Positions 1-10,663 of a DNA stretch of 64,000 nt are shown piece by piece. The notes under the pieces were generated by a model. The model saw nothing but the letters and a program-made list of their open reading frames with translations, did no database searches and had not been told where the DNA came from. Position numbers and translations under genes: made by a program. Position 1 is the stretch's first letter; each line of letters opens with the position of its first letter. This stretch comes from an uncultured Pseudomonadota bacterium. Its GTDB lineage: Bacteria > Pseudomonadota > Alphaproteobacteria > Rs-D84. The stretch lies in the NCBI GenBank assembly GCA_902802115.1, contig CADCKW010000005.1:1-64000 (forward strand), written 5' to 3'.

Positions 1-2110
<2,110 letters not shown>

Positions 2111-2190
2111 ATCTTATCGTTTGTTTAATTACAAACGATATGCTTGAAGAGAATGTTGATTCATTTCAAGATTCACGATGTGCTGGATTT

Positions 2191-2310
2191 AATTCTGGTG
2201 ATTATTGAGCGGGAGTCACCCTCTGTTCCATACCGAACCAGACAGGGAAACCCCGTATCGCCGATGGTACTTTGGCTTAAGCCACGGAAGAGTAGGTCGT
2301 CGCCAGAATT
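2191..2310 (+). rRNA. rrf: 5S ribosomal RNA
   Basis: It lies about 80 nt behind the 23S end, the normal rrn order. The closing helix is AATTCTGGTG (2191-2200) with CGCCAGAATT (2301-2310). The internal CCATACCGAAC and GATGGTACTTTG segments are typical of 5S rRNA. The helix can be extended outwards to about 2185 and 2316, probably as a processing stem. The exact mature ends are inferred. Confidence 0.95.
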
Positions 2311-2339
2311 AAGTCCAGTTGGACATAAAAACCGAAATT

Positions 2340-2364
2340 TACCGCCCGCATGGGCGGTTTTTTG
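2340..2364 (+). terminator. rRNA operon terminator
   Basis: ACCGCCC and GGGCGGT form a perfect stem with a four-base loop, followed by a run of T. It lies 30 nt behind 5S rRNA and closes the rrn operon. Confidence 0.9.
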
Positions 2365-2418
2365 TTTGATTTTTCGCTTTCGCATATTAAAATAACAACA
2401 GAATATAAAGGAAAACAA

Positions 2419-2700
2419 ATGTCAAATGTATATCTGGACAACAACAGAATCATGAAAGAGAAAAAAGTCGATAAAGAATTAAAAAAAATTGGCACGTGGC
2501 GCGACATGGATACAGATGTAAAACTTATTATTTTTTCTGCCGCGGTTATATTTGTGGGAAGTTTTTTTATCGTTGGATATATGCGTAATGCCAAAGAAAA
2601 ATTCAAGCAAGAATTAGTCCAGGAATTGCAAAAAAGTCAAAACCAAACGGATTCTGTGCGCGCAGCATATGCTGATAACGCATTATCAAAACAACATTGA
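2419..2700 (+). CDS. small single-pass membrane protein, unknown function
   Basis: A 93-residue protein. The start at 2419 is chosen because AAAGGA lies 8 nt upstream; an in-frame start at 2350 would fall inside the rrn terminator. The first 35 residues are charged and probably cytoplasmic. One hydrophobic helix follows at about residues 38-58, then a Lys/Gln-rich tail likely to form a short coiled coil. I do not recognise a family. It stands alone between the rRNA operon and a terminator at 2705. Confidence 0.7.
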   Translation: MSNVYLDNNRIMKEKKVDKELKKIGTWRDMDTDVKLIIFSAAVIFVGSFFIVGYMRNAKEKFKQELVQELQKSQNQTDSVRAAYADNALSKQH

Positions 2701-2704
2701 TTTC

Positions 2705-2734
2705 AGCCATCGATTTTTCGGTGGTTTTTTAATA
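2705..2734 (+). terminator. rho-independent terminator
   Basis: CCATCGA and TCGGTGG pair (one G-T) and are followed by TTTTTT. It lies directly behind the small membrane protein stop codon. Confidence 0.7.
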
Positions 2735-2930
2735 TAAAAAAAACCGCCCATTTGGGAACCCCGCAAAATTGGATTTTTTGGGAAATCCCGGGCACCTAAC
2801 TTTCGTAAAGTGTTGAAAGCAAGGTTGCTTTGATGGACGGTTTTTACAACGCCCCAAAACTTTATGGTTAATGGAACATTGCTGGCTTATGACCCCCGAA
2901 CCCTAAGCAATACTTTTGGGTCGGCTGTGT
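2735..2930 (-). ncRNA. possible small structured RNA
   Basis: This stretch has no plausible protein frame but holds several hairpins: a CCGACCC/GGGTTCGG stem and an AAGCA/TGCTT stem. On the minus strand it ends in a CCC-AAAT-GGG hairpin followed by a long T run at 2735-2742. Length (~200 nt) and a terminator-like end would suit a 6S-like RNA, but I cannot match the family consensus. The assignment is only a suggestion. Confidence 0.25.
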
Positions 2931-2992
2931 TATCATAAGACACCGTTATTATGTATTATTTTTATATTTTGTGCCATAGGGACGTTTTCTTG

Positions 2993-3457
2993 TTATATTC
3001 CAAATAAACTATGTGCCAATTCACCAATGGCAAATGCGATAATTGATACAGTGGTGCAAATGCCCAACATTTCTAAAAAATGTTTATAAAAATGCTGTCT
3101 GTGATAAAAAAAGAAATTAAAAGCAAATATAATTCCAATCGCAATTGCAATAATCGATAATAATGTTATTACGCGGCCAGAAAACACAAAAAATGGCAAT
3201 ATTAATAATATACATGTCACCATATATGCCGCACCGGTGCATAAAGCCGATTTTAATGCAATTTCATGATGGGTTGATTTTACAGCCAGATAATTTGCAG
3301 CCCCCATTGATAAAGATGCGGTTATTGATGAAATTACACAAGAAATTACGATAATGTTTGTATCTGTAAAGGCAAAGAATAACCCAGCAATTAATCCTGT
3401 TAGTGATACAATTGCGTCATGCATACCTAAAATAATTGCACTCTTATAATTAGACAT
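2993..3457 (-). CDS. VIT1/CCC1-type iron/manganese transporter-like membrane protein
   Basis: A 154-residue integral membrane protein if started at 3457. The N-terminal part (GMHDAIVSLTGLIAGLFF) resembles the first helix of the VIT1/CCC1 family, where a conserved Asp lies in the metal path. The segment SMGAANYLAVKS matches the family's second conserved helix end. Three more hydrophobic helices follow. Known members move Fe(II) or Mn(II); this one is short and lacks the cytoplasmic metal-binding domain of plant VIT1. No clear Shine-Dalgarno is seen and the frame stays open upstream to 3613, so the start is uncertain. Function is inferred from family resemblance. Confidence 0.7.
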   Translation of the reverse strand: MSNYKSAIILGMHDAIVSLTGLIAGLFFAFTDTNIIVISCVISSITASLSMGAANYLAVKSTHHEIALKSALCTGAAYMVTCILLILPFFVFSGRVITLLSIIAIAIGIIFAFNFFFYHRQHFYKHFLEMLGICTTVSIIAFAIGELAHSLFGI

Positions 3458-3559
3458 GACAAGATTATACATTTTTTTCGCCAGCCATGCAATACGCAAA
3501 AAATCAAATATTGACAATACTATTATTTGTGCTATATTTATAAAGAACAGAGAAAATTG

Positions 3560-4615
3560 ATGAACAGGCGTCAAAAAATCATTTGGACATTGATAGTTAT
3601 ACTGATGGCACAATCCGTCGGCGGTGATTTATATACAGAATACAAACGCATAAAAACGAATAAATTAAAAAAAGAAATTGAACAAATCAAAGTGGATAAT
3701 CAAACACTGTTTGGCCGTATAGAAAAACAAAAACGCGATAGTATTGCGGTATTTGATAAAACAAACGCAAATACGATTGAACTAAATAAATTAAAACAAG
3801 AAAAACAAAATTTGCAAAAACAGGTGGCGCAAATTGTGGAACAATCTTGGCGTGAATACAGAAATGCAAATTATTCAAAATATTGTGCGTATATTGATTC
3901 TTGCTTTACAGAAAAAGAACTTGCTGAATTATCGCATTATGCTGGGGTTGCGCATTTTACACTCAGTTGCGGTATAGATTGTAATTATTTTAAAACTTTG
4001 GACGACATATTGTATGGCCCATATTGGCATGAATTTGCAGATTTTGTTCGCGATACCAAACACAGCAAATCTTTGATAAAAAAATACGAACGCGTTCGTC
4101 GTGATGCAGAAACCATATATCCATATATTTACATACGCAGTGTTTTTTATGATGCTGGCAGTATTGCAAAATGTGGGGAACCCATTACACAAACAGATAT
4201 AAATTTTACTGATGCAATAAAATCAGGTCGTGAATATTTGGTGGATTCTGTGTATAAATCAAAATCTGTATGCCCGCAATATATGGCTGAATTTAACCGT
4301 TTGCGAAATGTTTCAAAAATATTTACCACAGACTTACACATGCTGATTGAAAGTTTGTTTTTATATAGTGATGAATATTATAATTTAAATTCGCCTTTGT
4401 TTTTATCGTATCATGATGAACTGTATGATTTGGTGCGCCGTATCAATACATTGAATATTAAAATAAAAACATGTTCCAGCCAACATGATACAGATATAAA
4501 AAACATTGACACATATTTCAAAGATTTGGGTTATAAACAGTATCATGAATCGCATAAAAAACTGGAAAATTTAAAGATAGAACTGGACAGTTATAATACG
4601 CAAAATAATCGATAA
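3560..4615 (+). CDS. membrane-anchored coiled-coil protein, unknown function
   Basis: A 351-residue protein. Start 3560 is preceded by AGAGAAAA; an upstream in-frame ATG at 3527 lacks a ribosome binding site. Residues 1-25 are basic then hydrophobic, giving a signal anchor. Residues 25-95 are rich in Lys, Glu and Gln in heptad-like order and probably form a coiled coil. The rest is a mixed, mainly helical domain with scattered Cys and many Tyr. I recognise no family. It is divergent from the VIT-like gene. Periplasmic orientation is likely but inferred. Confidence 0.65.
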   Translation: MNRRQKIIWTLIVILMAQSVGGDLYTEYKRIKTNKLKKEIEQIKVDNQTLFGRIEKQKRDSIAVFDKTNANTIELNKLKQEKQNLQKQVAQIVEQSWREYRNANYSKYCAYIDSCFTEKELAELSHYAGVAHFTLSCGIDCNYFKTLDDILYGPYWHEFADFVRDTKHSKSLIKKYERVRRDAETIYPYIYIRSVFYDAGSIAKCGEPITQTDINFTDAIKSGREYLVDSVYKSKSVCPQYMAEFNRLRNVSKIFTTDLHMLIESLFLYSDEYYNLNSPLFLSYHDELYDLVRRINTLNIKIKTCSSQHDTDIKNIDTYFKDLGYKQYHESHKKLENLKIELDSYNTQNNR

Positions 4616-4621
4616 AATTTA

Positions 4622-4649
4622 TTGCAAAAACAAAAAACTATTCTATAAT
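4622..4649 (+). promoter_or_regulatory. sigma70-like promoter
   Basis: TTGCAA (4622-4627), a 16-bp spacer and a perfect TATAAT (4644-4649), 45 nt ahead of the secreted-protein start at 4695. Confidence 0.7.
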
Positions 4650-4694
4650 CCATAAAAACACCCGGGGAGAGAATAAAACAAAAAAGGTAAAAAT

Positions 4695-5051
4695 ATGAAA
4701 AAAATTATTCTGGCCCTGGCTTTTGGTTTAATTACAAATTCTGCATATTCCACATATTATCAAACAACAACAAATGATTGCAGTGATGCCAATATGATGG
4801 CGCGTCTGGACGGTGCGGTTGCCACACATCGCGCGGTTATCACAGAAATCACATGCGATTATACAAAACCTGTGGCAAAACCAAAACCGGTCGCAAAGGC
4901 AAAGCCTGTGGTAAAGCATGCACCTAAAAAAATTGTTCGTCATGAACATCGTGCGCCAAAACCACAACCGATTATTGTAGAATACGAACCTGTCACAGTT
5001 GTTCAAATCACAACCACAGAAACTTGTGCATGTTGTGATTGCGGTTGCTAA
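4695..5051 (+). CDS. small secreted Lys/Pro-rich protein with Cys-rich C-terminus
   Basis: A 118-residue protein with a clear signal peptide (MKKIILALAFGLITNSAYS, cleavage near residue 19). The mature part starts with a short segment holding two Cys. Then come repeated K-P-V/A units (about residues 56-75), a basic His-rich stretch and a tail with five Cys in the last ten residues (CACCDCGC). KP repeats often serve as rigid periplasmic spacers; the Cys tail could bind metal or form disulfides. A promoter at 4622 and a terminator at 5118 make it a single-gene unit. No family recognised. Confidence 0.7.
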   Translation: MKKIILALAFGLITNSAYSTYYQTTTNDCSDANMMARLDGAVATHRAVITEITCDYTKPVAKPKPVAKAKPVVKHAPKKIVRHEHRAPKPQPIIVEYEPVTVVQITTTETCACCDCGC

Positions 5052-5117
5052 TAAAAACAACAAAATTAAGATACAATTGTGTGATGCGAAAAACAAAACA
5101 CTAAAAAATATAATTTT

Positions 5118-5142
5118 CACCGGCGTTTGCCGGTGTTTTTTT
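5118..5142 (+). terminator. rho-independent terminator
   Basis: CACCGGC, loop GTTT, GCCGGTG, then seven T. It closes the Lys/Pro-rich protein gene. Confidence 0.85.
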
Positions 5143-5222
5143 ATAAAAAATGAATAAAAATTACCGATAAAAACGAATCAAAAAATGCCGGTAAAAAAAA
5201 TAAAAAACAAACAAAAAAATAC

Positions 5223-5251
5223 TTGCAAAAGTGCGATTTGCCTTGCATAAT
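5223..5251 (+). promoter_or_regulatory. promoter of ppdK
   Basis: TTGCAA (5223-5228), 17-bp spacer, CATAAT (5246-5251), 39 nt ahead of the ppdK start at 5290. Confidence 0.75.
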
Positions 5252-5289
5252 TTTTGGGCAAAATTAATCAACATATTAAAGGAGTGACC

Positions 5290-7950
5290 ATGAGTCAAAA
5301 ATGGGTTTATACTTTCGGTAATGGTTCTGCCGAAGGTCGTGCCGATATGCGCAATTTGCTGGGTGGCAAGGGTGCAAATTTGGCTGAAATGAATTTGGTT
5401 GGTTTGCCTGTGCCTGCGGGTTTCACAGTCACGACCGAGGTTTGCACATACTATTATGAAAACAATGAAACATATCCAGCTGATTTAATGGACCAGGTTC
5501 GCAGTGGTATCGCACATATTGAAAATATTATGGGCAAAAAATTTGCTGATACAGAAAATCCATTATTGGTGTCTGTGCGTTCTGGCGCGCGTGTTTCTAT
5601 GCCTGGCATGATGGATACTGTTTTGAATTTGGGTTTGAACGATGAAACAGTCAAGGCTTTGGCTCGTGCATCAAACAACGAACGTTTTGCATATGATTCA
5701 TATCGTCGTTTTATTATGATGTTCAGCGACGTTGTTTTGGGCGCAGATATCAATTTGTTTGAACACAAATTGGAAGAAATGAAAGAATCCAGAGGATACA
5801 AGGTTGATACAGAATTGACTGCCGATGATTTAAAAGAATTGGTCGAACAATTCAAAGCAATCGGCAATGAAATCGGTAAAGTATTTCCACAAGACCCATG
5901 GGAACAATTAAAATTGGGTATTGGCGCGGTGTTTGGTTCTTGGATGTCTAAAAAGGCCATTACATACCGTAAATTAAACAATATCCCTGGCGATTGGGGA
6001 ACCGCTGTTAATGTTCAAGCAATGGTGTTTGGTAATTCTGGTGATGATTCTGCAACAGGTGTGTGTTTCAGTCGTGACCCAGCCACCGGTGAAAACAAAT
6101 ACTATGGTGAATATTTAATTAACGCCCAAGGCGAAGACGTCGTGGCGGGTATTCGCACTCCACAACCAATGAGCAAAGATGATTCTGGTCGTGTATCTTT
6201 GGAAGAAGCAATGCCAGAGGTTTATCGTGAATTGTGCGATGTTCGTGAAAAATTGGAAAAACATTACAAAGACATGCAAGATATGGAATTCACAATAGAG
6301 CATGGGAAATTGTGGATGTTGCAATGCCGTAATGGAAAACGTACTGCGGCTGCGGCTGTTCGCATGGCTGTTGAAATGGTAAATGAAGGTTTGCTGACCA
6401 AAGAAGAGGCTATCTTGCGCGTTGGTGCCGATCAATTAAATCATTTGTTGCACCCAATGTTGGATCCAAAAGCGGACAAAAAAGTTATTGCAACAGGACT
6501 TCCTGCATCACCTGGTGCGGCTGTGGGTCAGGCTGTGTTTAATGCCGAAGATGCTGAAAAATGGGCGGCGGACGGTAAAAAAGTTATGTTGATTCGCGTT
6601 GAAACATCACCCGAAGATATCGCTGGTATGAATGCAGCCCAAGGTGTGATTACTGCACGTGGTGGTATGACATCACACGCGGCGGTGGTTGCACGTGGTA
6701 TGGGAACACCATGTGTATCGGGTTCAAACGACATCAAAATCGATTATGCAACAAAAACAATGACAACAACATCTGGGGTTGTGATTCACGAAGGTGATTG
6801 GGTTTCAATCGATGGCGCACGTGGTGAAATTATCCAAGGTGCCGTCCCAACTGTATCCGCACAATTGACGGGTAATTTTGGAACATTGATGCAATGGGTT
6901 GATGAAATCAAAGTTTTGGCGGTCAAGGCAAATGCCGAAACACCAAAAGATGCCAAACAGGCACGTGATTTTGGTGCCCAAGGTATCGGCTTGGCGCGTA
7001 CAGAACACATGTTCTTTGATCCGTCCAGAATTCAAGATATGCGCGAAATGATTTTGGCTGATGACGAGGCCGGTCGTCGCGCGGCATTGGATAAATTATT
7101 GCCATATCAACGCGCAGACTTTATTGAATTGTTCAAGATTATGGACGGTCTGCCTGTGACAGTGCGTTTGATTGACCCACCACTTCATGAATTCTTGCCA
7201 CACACCGAACCTGAAATGCAAGAATTGGCAAAACACATTGGCAAATCTTTGGAATTCGTAAAGGCGCGTAGTGAGGCTTTGCGTGAATCGAATCCAATGT
7301 TGGGTCATCGTGGTTGCAGATTGGCAATTACATATCCTGAAATCTGTGAAATGCAAACACGCGCGATTTTGTCTGCGGCAATCGAATGCAAGAAAGCGGG
7401 TGTCAAAGTATTCCCAGAAATCGAAGTTCCACTTGTTGGCTCGAAAAAGGAAGTCGATATTGTAAAGAGCGTTATCGATGCAACAGCCCAGGCGTTGTTT
7501 GCAGAAATTGGTGACAGTGTTGAATACACCGTTGGTTCAATGATTGAATTGCCACGCGCGGCGGTTTTGGCTGATGAAATTGCTGAAAGTTGTGAATTCT
7601 TTGAATTTGGAACAAACGATTTAACGCAAACAACATTGGGTATGTCACGTGATGATACGGGCAAGATTTTGGACGAATATCGCGCACGTGGTGTTTATGT
7701 TGCGGACCCATTTGCATCTGTTGATCAATTGGGTGTTGGTCTGTTAATCAAAGACGCGGTTGAAAAAGCCCGCAAAACCAAGGGTGACAAAATCCACTTG
7801 GGCGTTTGTGGCGAACATGGTGGCGATCCTGCATCTATTGAATTCTTCCATCAATGTGGATTTAATTCTGTATCATGCAGTCCGTTCCGCGTGCCAATCG
7901 CACGTTTGGCGGCGGCGCAAGCAGCGGTCAAATTCCCACGCAAAAAATAA
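5290..7950 (+). CDS. ppdK: pyruvate, phosphate dikinase
   Basis: An 886-residue enzyme, full length for the family. It interconverts pyruvate + ATP + Pi with phosphoenolpyruvate + AMP + PPi in the cytoplasm. The start at 5290 follows AAAGGAGTGACC. The N-terminal ATP-grasp domain has the GGKGANLAEM motif. The swivelling phosphohistidine domain carries GGMTSHAAVVARGMG with the phosphorylated His at residue 463. The C-terminal TIM barrel has GTNDLTQTTLG and CGEHGGDP with the catalytic Cys at residue 840. Own promoter at 5223 and terminator at 7973. With pyruvate kinase (35988) and pyruvate:ferredoxin oxidoreductase (49414) it suggests PPi-linked glycolysis. Confidence 0.98.
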   Translation: MSQKWVYTFGNGSAEGRADMRNLLGGKGANLAEMNLVGLPVPAGFTVTTEVCTYYYENNETYPADLMDQVRSGIAHIENIMGKKFADTENPLLVSVRSGARVSMPGMMDTVLNLGLNDETVKALARASNNERFAYDSYRRFIMMFSDVVLGADINLFEHKLEEMKESRGYKVDTELTADDLKELVEQFKAIGNEIGKVFPQDPWEQLKLGIGAVFGSWMSKKAITYRKLNNIPGDWGTAVNVQAMVFGNSGDDSATGVCFSRDPATGENKYYGEYLINAQGEDVVAGIRTPQPMSKDDSGRVSLEEAMPEVYRELCDVREKLEKHYKDMQDMEFTIEHGKLWMLQCRNGKRTAAAAVRMAVEMVNEGLLTKEEAILRVGADQLNHLLHPMLDPKADKKVIATGLPASPGAAVGQAVFNAEDAEKWAADGKKVMLIRVETSPEDIAGMNAAQGVITARGGMTSHAAVVARGMGTPCVSGSNDIKIDYATKTMTTTSGVVIHEGDWVSIDGARGEIIQGAVPTVSAQLTGNFGTLMQWVDEIKVLAVKANAETPKDAKQARDFGAQGIGLARTEHMFFDPSRIQDMREMILADDEAGRRAALDKLLPYQRADFIELFKIMDGLPVTVRLIDPPLHEFLPHTEPEMQELAKHIGKSLEFVKARSEALRESNPMLGHRGCRLAITYPEICEMQTRAILSAAIECKKAGVKVFPEIEVPLVGSKKEVDIVKSVIDATAQALFAEIGDSVEYTVGSMIELPRAAVLADEIAESCEFFEFGTNDLTQTTLGMSRDDTGKILDEYRARGVYVADPFASVDQLGVGLLIKDAVEKARKTKGDKIHLGVCGEHGGDPASIEFFHQCGFNSVSCSPFRVPIARLAAAQAAVKFPRKK

Positions 7951-7972
7951 AATTTGCGCTGGCAAACAAAAA

Positions 7973-7999
7973 ACTCTCCAAAAACGGAGAGTTTTTTTG
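7973..7999 (+). terminator. terminator of ppdK
   Basis: AACTCTCC/GGAGAGTT stem with a six-base loop followed by a T run, 23 nt behind the ppdK stop. Confidence 0.9.
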
Positions 8000-8065
8000 T
8001 TGTTATTAAAAAATTTTTATTGTATAAATACCTGACGCAATAATGTAAGAGGACGGAAATACAAA

Positions 8066-9829
8066 ATGACACAAAAACAAATTTTACCTACATCACTTTG
8101 GAAATTTTATTTAAAATATGCGTTTCCTGGATACGGTTGGATAATATTTTTCTGGGCAATAATATCATTGATTATGCAGTTTGATAATGTGTTGTTTCCT
8201 TTTTATCAAAAATGGTTGGTAAGCGCACTAGAAACCCCGATTCCTGATGGTATGACATGGTTGCAACATATATTACCAACGATTATTTTGATTGTGGTAT
8301 TGGATATATCTTTGATGTTGTGTTTAATAATGCGATGGTTTCTATACAATCGTTGGGGGCCATATGTTGTTCAAAAAATATCAACACAATTAACAAATTA
8401 TACCCAATCGCAAAGTATGTCTTGGTGGGTGTCGCGTTTGCCTGGCAAGGTAAATCAGCAAATAACATATGTTCAACATTTACCTGAAATTATAAATATT
8501 TTATGGTGGTCTTTTTGTGTGCTGGTAATGATAGTTATAAATTCAGGTATGTTATTTAAAGTTAATTTATATGTCGCAATAATGTTTTTATGTGCGTTTG
8601 CGTTTCGCGTATTGTTCGCGTGGGGTATGCGTAAAAAATTAAAAACAGCATCGGAAAACAGTGCAAATGCACAAAGTACATTATCGGGCAAAATGGTGGA
8701 TAGTTTATCAAATTATTCAATTGTGAAATCTTTTTCAGGTGCGCACCGCGAAGAAAAATATTTGGAATCGCATCGTAAAAAGAAAATTGATACATCAATT
8801 AAATTTGCTTTTTTAAACAGATTGTTTTGGGGAATACCTGGAACATTATGGAGTGTATTTTTTGGCGGGACTTTGTTTTTCTGTTCGGTATTGTATTATC
8901 GTGGCGAAATGACCATTGCAGATATCGTATTTACGATTGGTGTATTTTTCTCGGTCATGGGCGCGATTGGTGGTCTGATAAATCAAATTCCTGATATTAT
9001 AGACAAGGTCAGCAGTGCGTCAAAATCGTATAAAGAATTGGTTGGTGCAATTGATGTTGCAGACATTGATAATGCACCTGATATAAATGTCACACATGCG
9101 GCAATCGAATTTAAAAATGTATCATTTAAATACAGAAAAAAATATGTATTGCGTGATTTTAATTTAAAAATAAAGCCTGGCGAACGCGTTGGAATTGTTG
9201 GATTATCTGGTGCTGGTAAAACGACATTGGTAAATTTGTTGATGCGTTTTTACGACCCAAATTCTGGTGCGGTTTTAATTGATAATCAAGATATTGCAAA
9301 GGTTTCCCAGGATTCTTTGCGTGAAAATATTTCATATATTCCCCAAGAACCGACAATGTTTAATCGCACAATTTTGGAAAATATAGAATACGGTCGTCCG
9401 GGTGCGTCTTTGCGTGAAATCAAGGCCGCAGCGGTCGAAGCATCTGCCGATGAATTTATTCGTGGCACTGACAAGAAATATAATTCTATTGTGGGCGACA
9501 GGGGGATAAAACTGTCTGGTGGCCAACGGCAAAGAATTGCAATCGCGCGTGCATTTTTGAAAAATGCCCCAATCTTGATATTGGACGAGGCTACATCTGC
9601 CCTGGACAGTGAAACCGAAATTGCAATTCAAAAGGCATTTGATAAATTGTCGGCGAATCACACAACATTGGTTGTGGCACATCGCTTATCGACATTGCGT
9701 AATATGGACAGAATAATTGTCTTGGATAAAGGACGTGTGATTGAATCCGGAACACATAATTCTTTGTTGCGTAAAAAAGGTTTGTATGCAAAGTTGTGGA
9801 ATATGCAATCCGGTGGATTTTTACAATAA
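8066..9829 (+). CDS. ABC exporter, fused membrane and ATPase domains
   Basis: A 587-residue half-transporter of the MsbA/type I exporter class. Six hydrophobic helices lie in residues ~20-310, followed by the nucleotide-binding domain. Walker A is GLSGAGKTT (379-387), the signature LSGGQ is at 483-487, Walker B ILILDE at 503-508 and the H-loop AHRLS near 545. All catalytic residues are present. It would work as a homodimer in the inner membrane. Substrate cannot be told from sequence; lipid, drug or peptide export are all possible. RBS AGAGGA lies ahead of the start. It is a single gene followed by a GC-rich repeat. Confidence 0.93.
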   Translation: MTQKQILPTSLWKFYLKYAFPGYGWIIFFWAIISLIMQFDNVLFPFYQKWLVSALETPIPDGMTWLQHILPTIILIVVLDISLMLCLIMRWFLYNRWGPYVVQKISTQLTNYTQSQSMSWWVSRLPGKVNQQITYVQHLPEIINILWWSFCVLVMIVINSGMLFKVNLYVAIMFLCAFAFRVLFAWGMRKKLKTASENSANAQSTLSGKMVDSLSNYSIVKSFSGAHREEKYLESHRKKKIDTSIKFAFLNRLFWGIPGTLWSVFFGGTLFFCSVLYYRGEMTIADIVFTIGVFFSVMGAIGGLINQIPDIIDKVSSASKSYKELVGAIDVADIDNAPDINVTHAAIEFKNVSFKYRKKYVLRDFNLKIKPGERVGIVGLSGAGKTTLVNLLMRFYDPNSGAVLIDNQDIAKVSQDSLRENISYIPQEPTMFNRTILENIEYGRPGASLREIKAAAVEASADEFIRGTDKKYNSIVGDRGIKLSGGQRQRIAIARAFLKNAPILILDEATSALDSETEIAIQKAFDKLSANHTTLVVAHRLSTLRNMDRIIVLDKGRVIESGTHNSLLRKKGLYAKLWNMQSGGFLQ

Positions 9830-9831
9830 AT

Positions 9832-9892
9832 TCCGCCCCAAGGGCTTTGCCCGGAGGGGAGGGGACCGTCAAAGACGGTGGAGGGGGTAATA
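9832..9892 (+). repeat. GC-rich stem-loop repeat, copy 1
   Basis: Pattern: ATTCCGCCCC, variable part, GAGGGGAGGGG, ACC-variable loop-GGT, GGAGGGGGT. Here the inner hairpin is ACCGTC/GACGGT. The same framework recurs at 12932, 12992, 13043, 13942, 14008 (inverted) and 59934. Confidence 0.75.
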
Positions 9893-9944
9893 ATTCCACA
9901 ACTGCACTTTGCACTCTGGACTTTGCAAACTGACTAAAAAATCA

Positions 9945-9974
9945 TTGACCTGTTGCCCAAAAACTTTACATAAT
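9945..9974 (+). promoter_or_regulatory. promoter of the 10016 gene
   Basis: TTGACC (9945-9950), 18-bp spacer, CATAAT (9969-9974), 42 nt ahead of the start. Confidence 0.55.
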
Positions 9975-10015
9975 CAAACCATAGGAAATAACTCTTTTAA
10001 CCAAAAGGAAAGAAA

Positions 10016-10483
10016 ATGAAAAAAATAGTTTTGTTTGGTCTGTGTGCGACAATGTGTGTATCAAATGCAAATGCGGGCTGGTTCAGTAATTTGTTTAAAA
10101 AGACTGCGGAACCAACAACCTTGGCCGAGGCTTGCAATACCGATGAAATAACTGCGGTTTGTCCAGATACACTTTTGGGCAATCAGACATTGACTGCGTG
10201 TTTGGCTGATAATGTAAAATCTTTATCAAAAAAATGTGCCAAGTTTGTAAAAAAATCAATCAAGGAAAATAAAGAATTGGTTTTAGAAAACAAAGATGCT
10301 GCGGTTGAATCTGTGAAAAGTCAAGTTGCCGATGCCAAGGCGCAAAAAGAAATTGCAAAAAAATCATTAAGTGAAAAAAAGGCAGAGATGAAAGTGGCTG
10401 GTAAAGAAATCAAAGAAACTGCGAAAGCAATTAAAACAGACGCGGTTGATACGGCAAAATCTGTCAAAGAAATTGCAAAATAA
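10016..10483 (+). CDS. secreted protein with Cys motif and Lys-rich helical tail
   Basis: A 155-residue protein; RBS AAAAGGAAAG precedes the start. Signal peptide MKKIVLFGLCATMCVSNANA with cleavage near residue 20. Residues 35-80 hold four Cys and a Leu-rich segment. From residue 80 onward it is almost entirely Lys, Glu, Ala and Val in helical register, resembling LEA-like or apolipoprotein-like amphipathic repeats. No known family is evident. Single gene with promoter at 9945 and a strong terminator at 10515. A periplasmic or surface role is inferred from the signal peptide only. Confidence 0.7.
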   Translation: MKKIVLFGLCATMCVSNANAGWFSNLFKKTAEPTTLAEACNTDEITAVCPDTLLGNQTLTACLADNVKSLSKKCAKFVKKSIKENKELVLENKDAAVESVKSQVADAKAQKEIAKKSLSEKKAEMKVAGKEIKETAKAIKTDAVDTAKSVKEIAK

Positions 10484-10514
10484 AAACCAATAAATTGTTA
10501 TAATTTTTATGTAT

Positions 10515-10550
10515 AAATCCCTTTGTTGTGACAAAGGGATTTATCTTTTA
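10515..10550 (+). terminator. rho-independent terminator
   Basis: Perfect 12-bp stem (10515-10526 with 10531-10542), four-base loop, followed by a T-rich tract. Confidence 0.85.
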
Positions 10551-10663
10551 TTTCTACATCGTTTTTTACTCTTTACAAGATTAAAATAAAAATGCTAATA
10601 TAAAAATAAGTGAAGGTTTTTATATAAAAAAACGGCTGATTTGCGCTGTTTTAGGAGAGTCTT

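Noticed and set aside
3458-3613. N-terminal extension of the VIT-like transporter
   Set aside because: It would overlap the divergent gene at 3560 and shows no similarity to the family; kept only as a start uncertainty.
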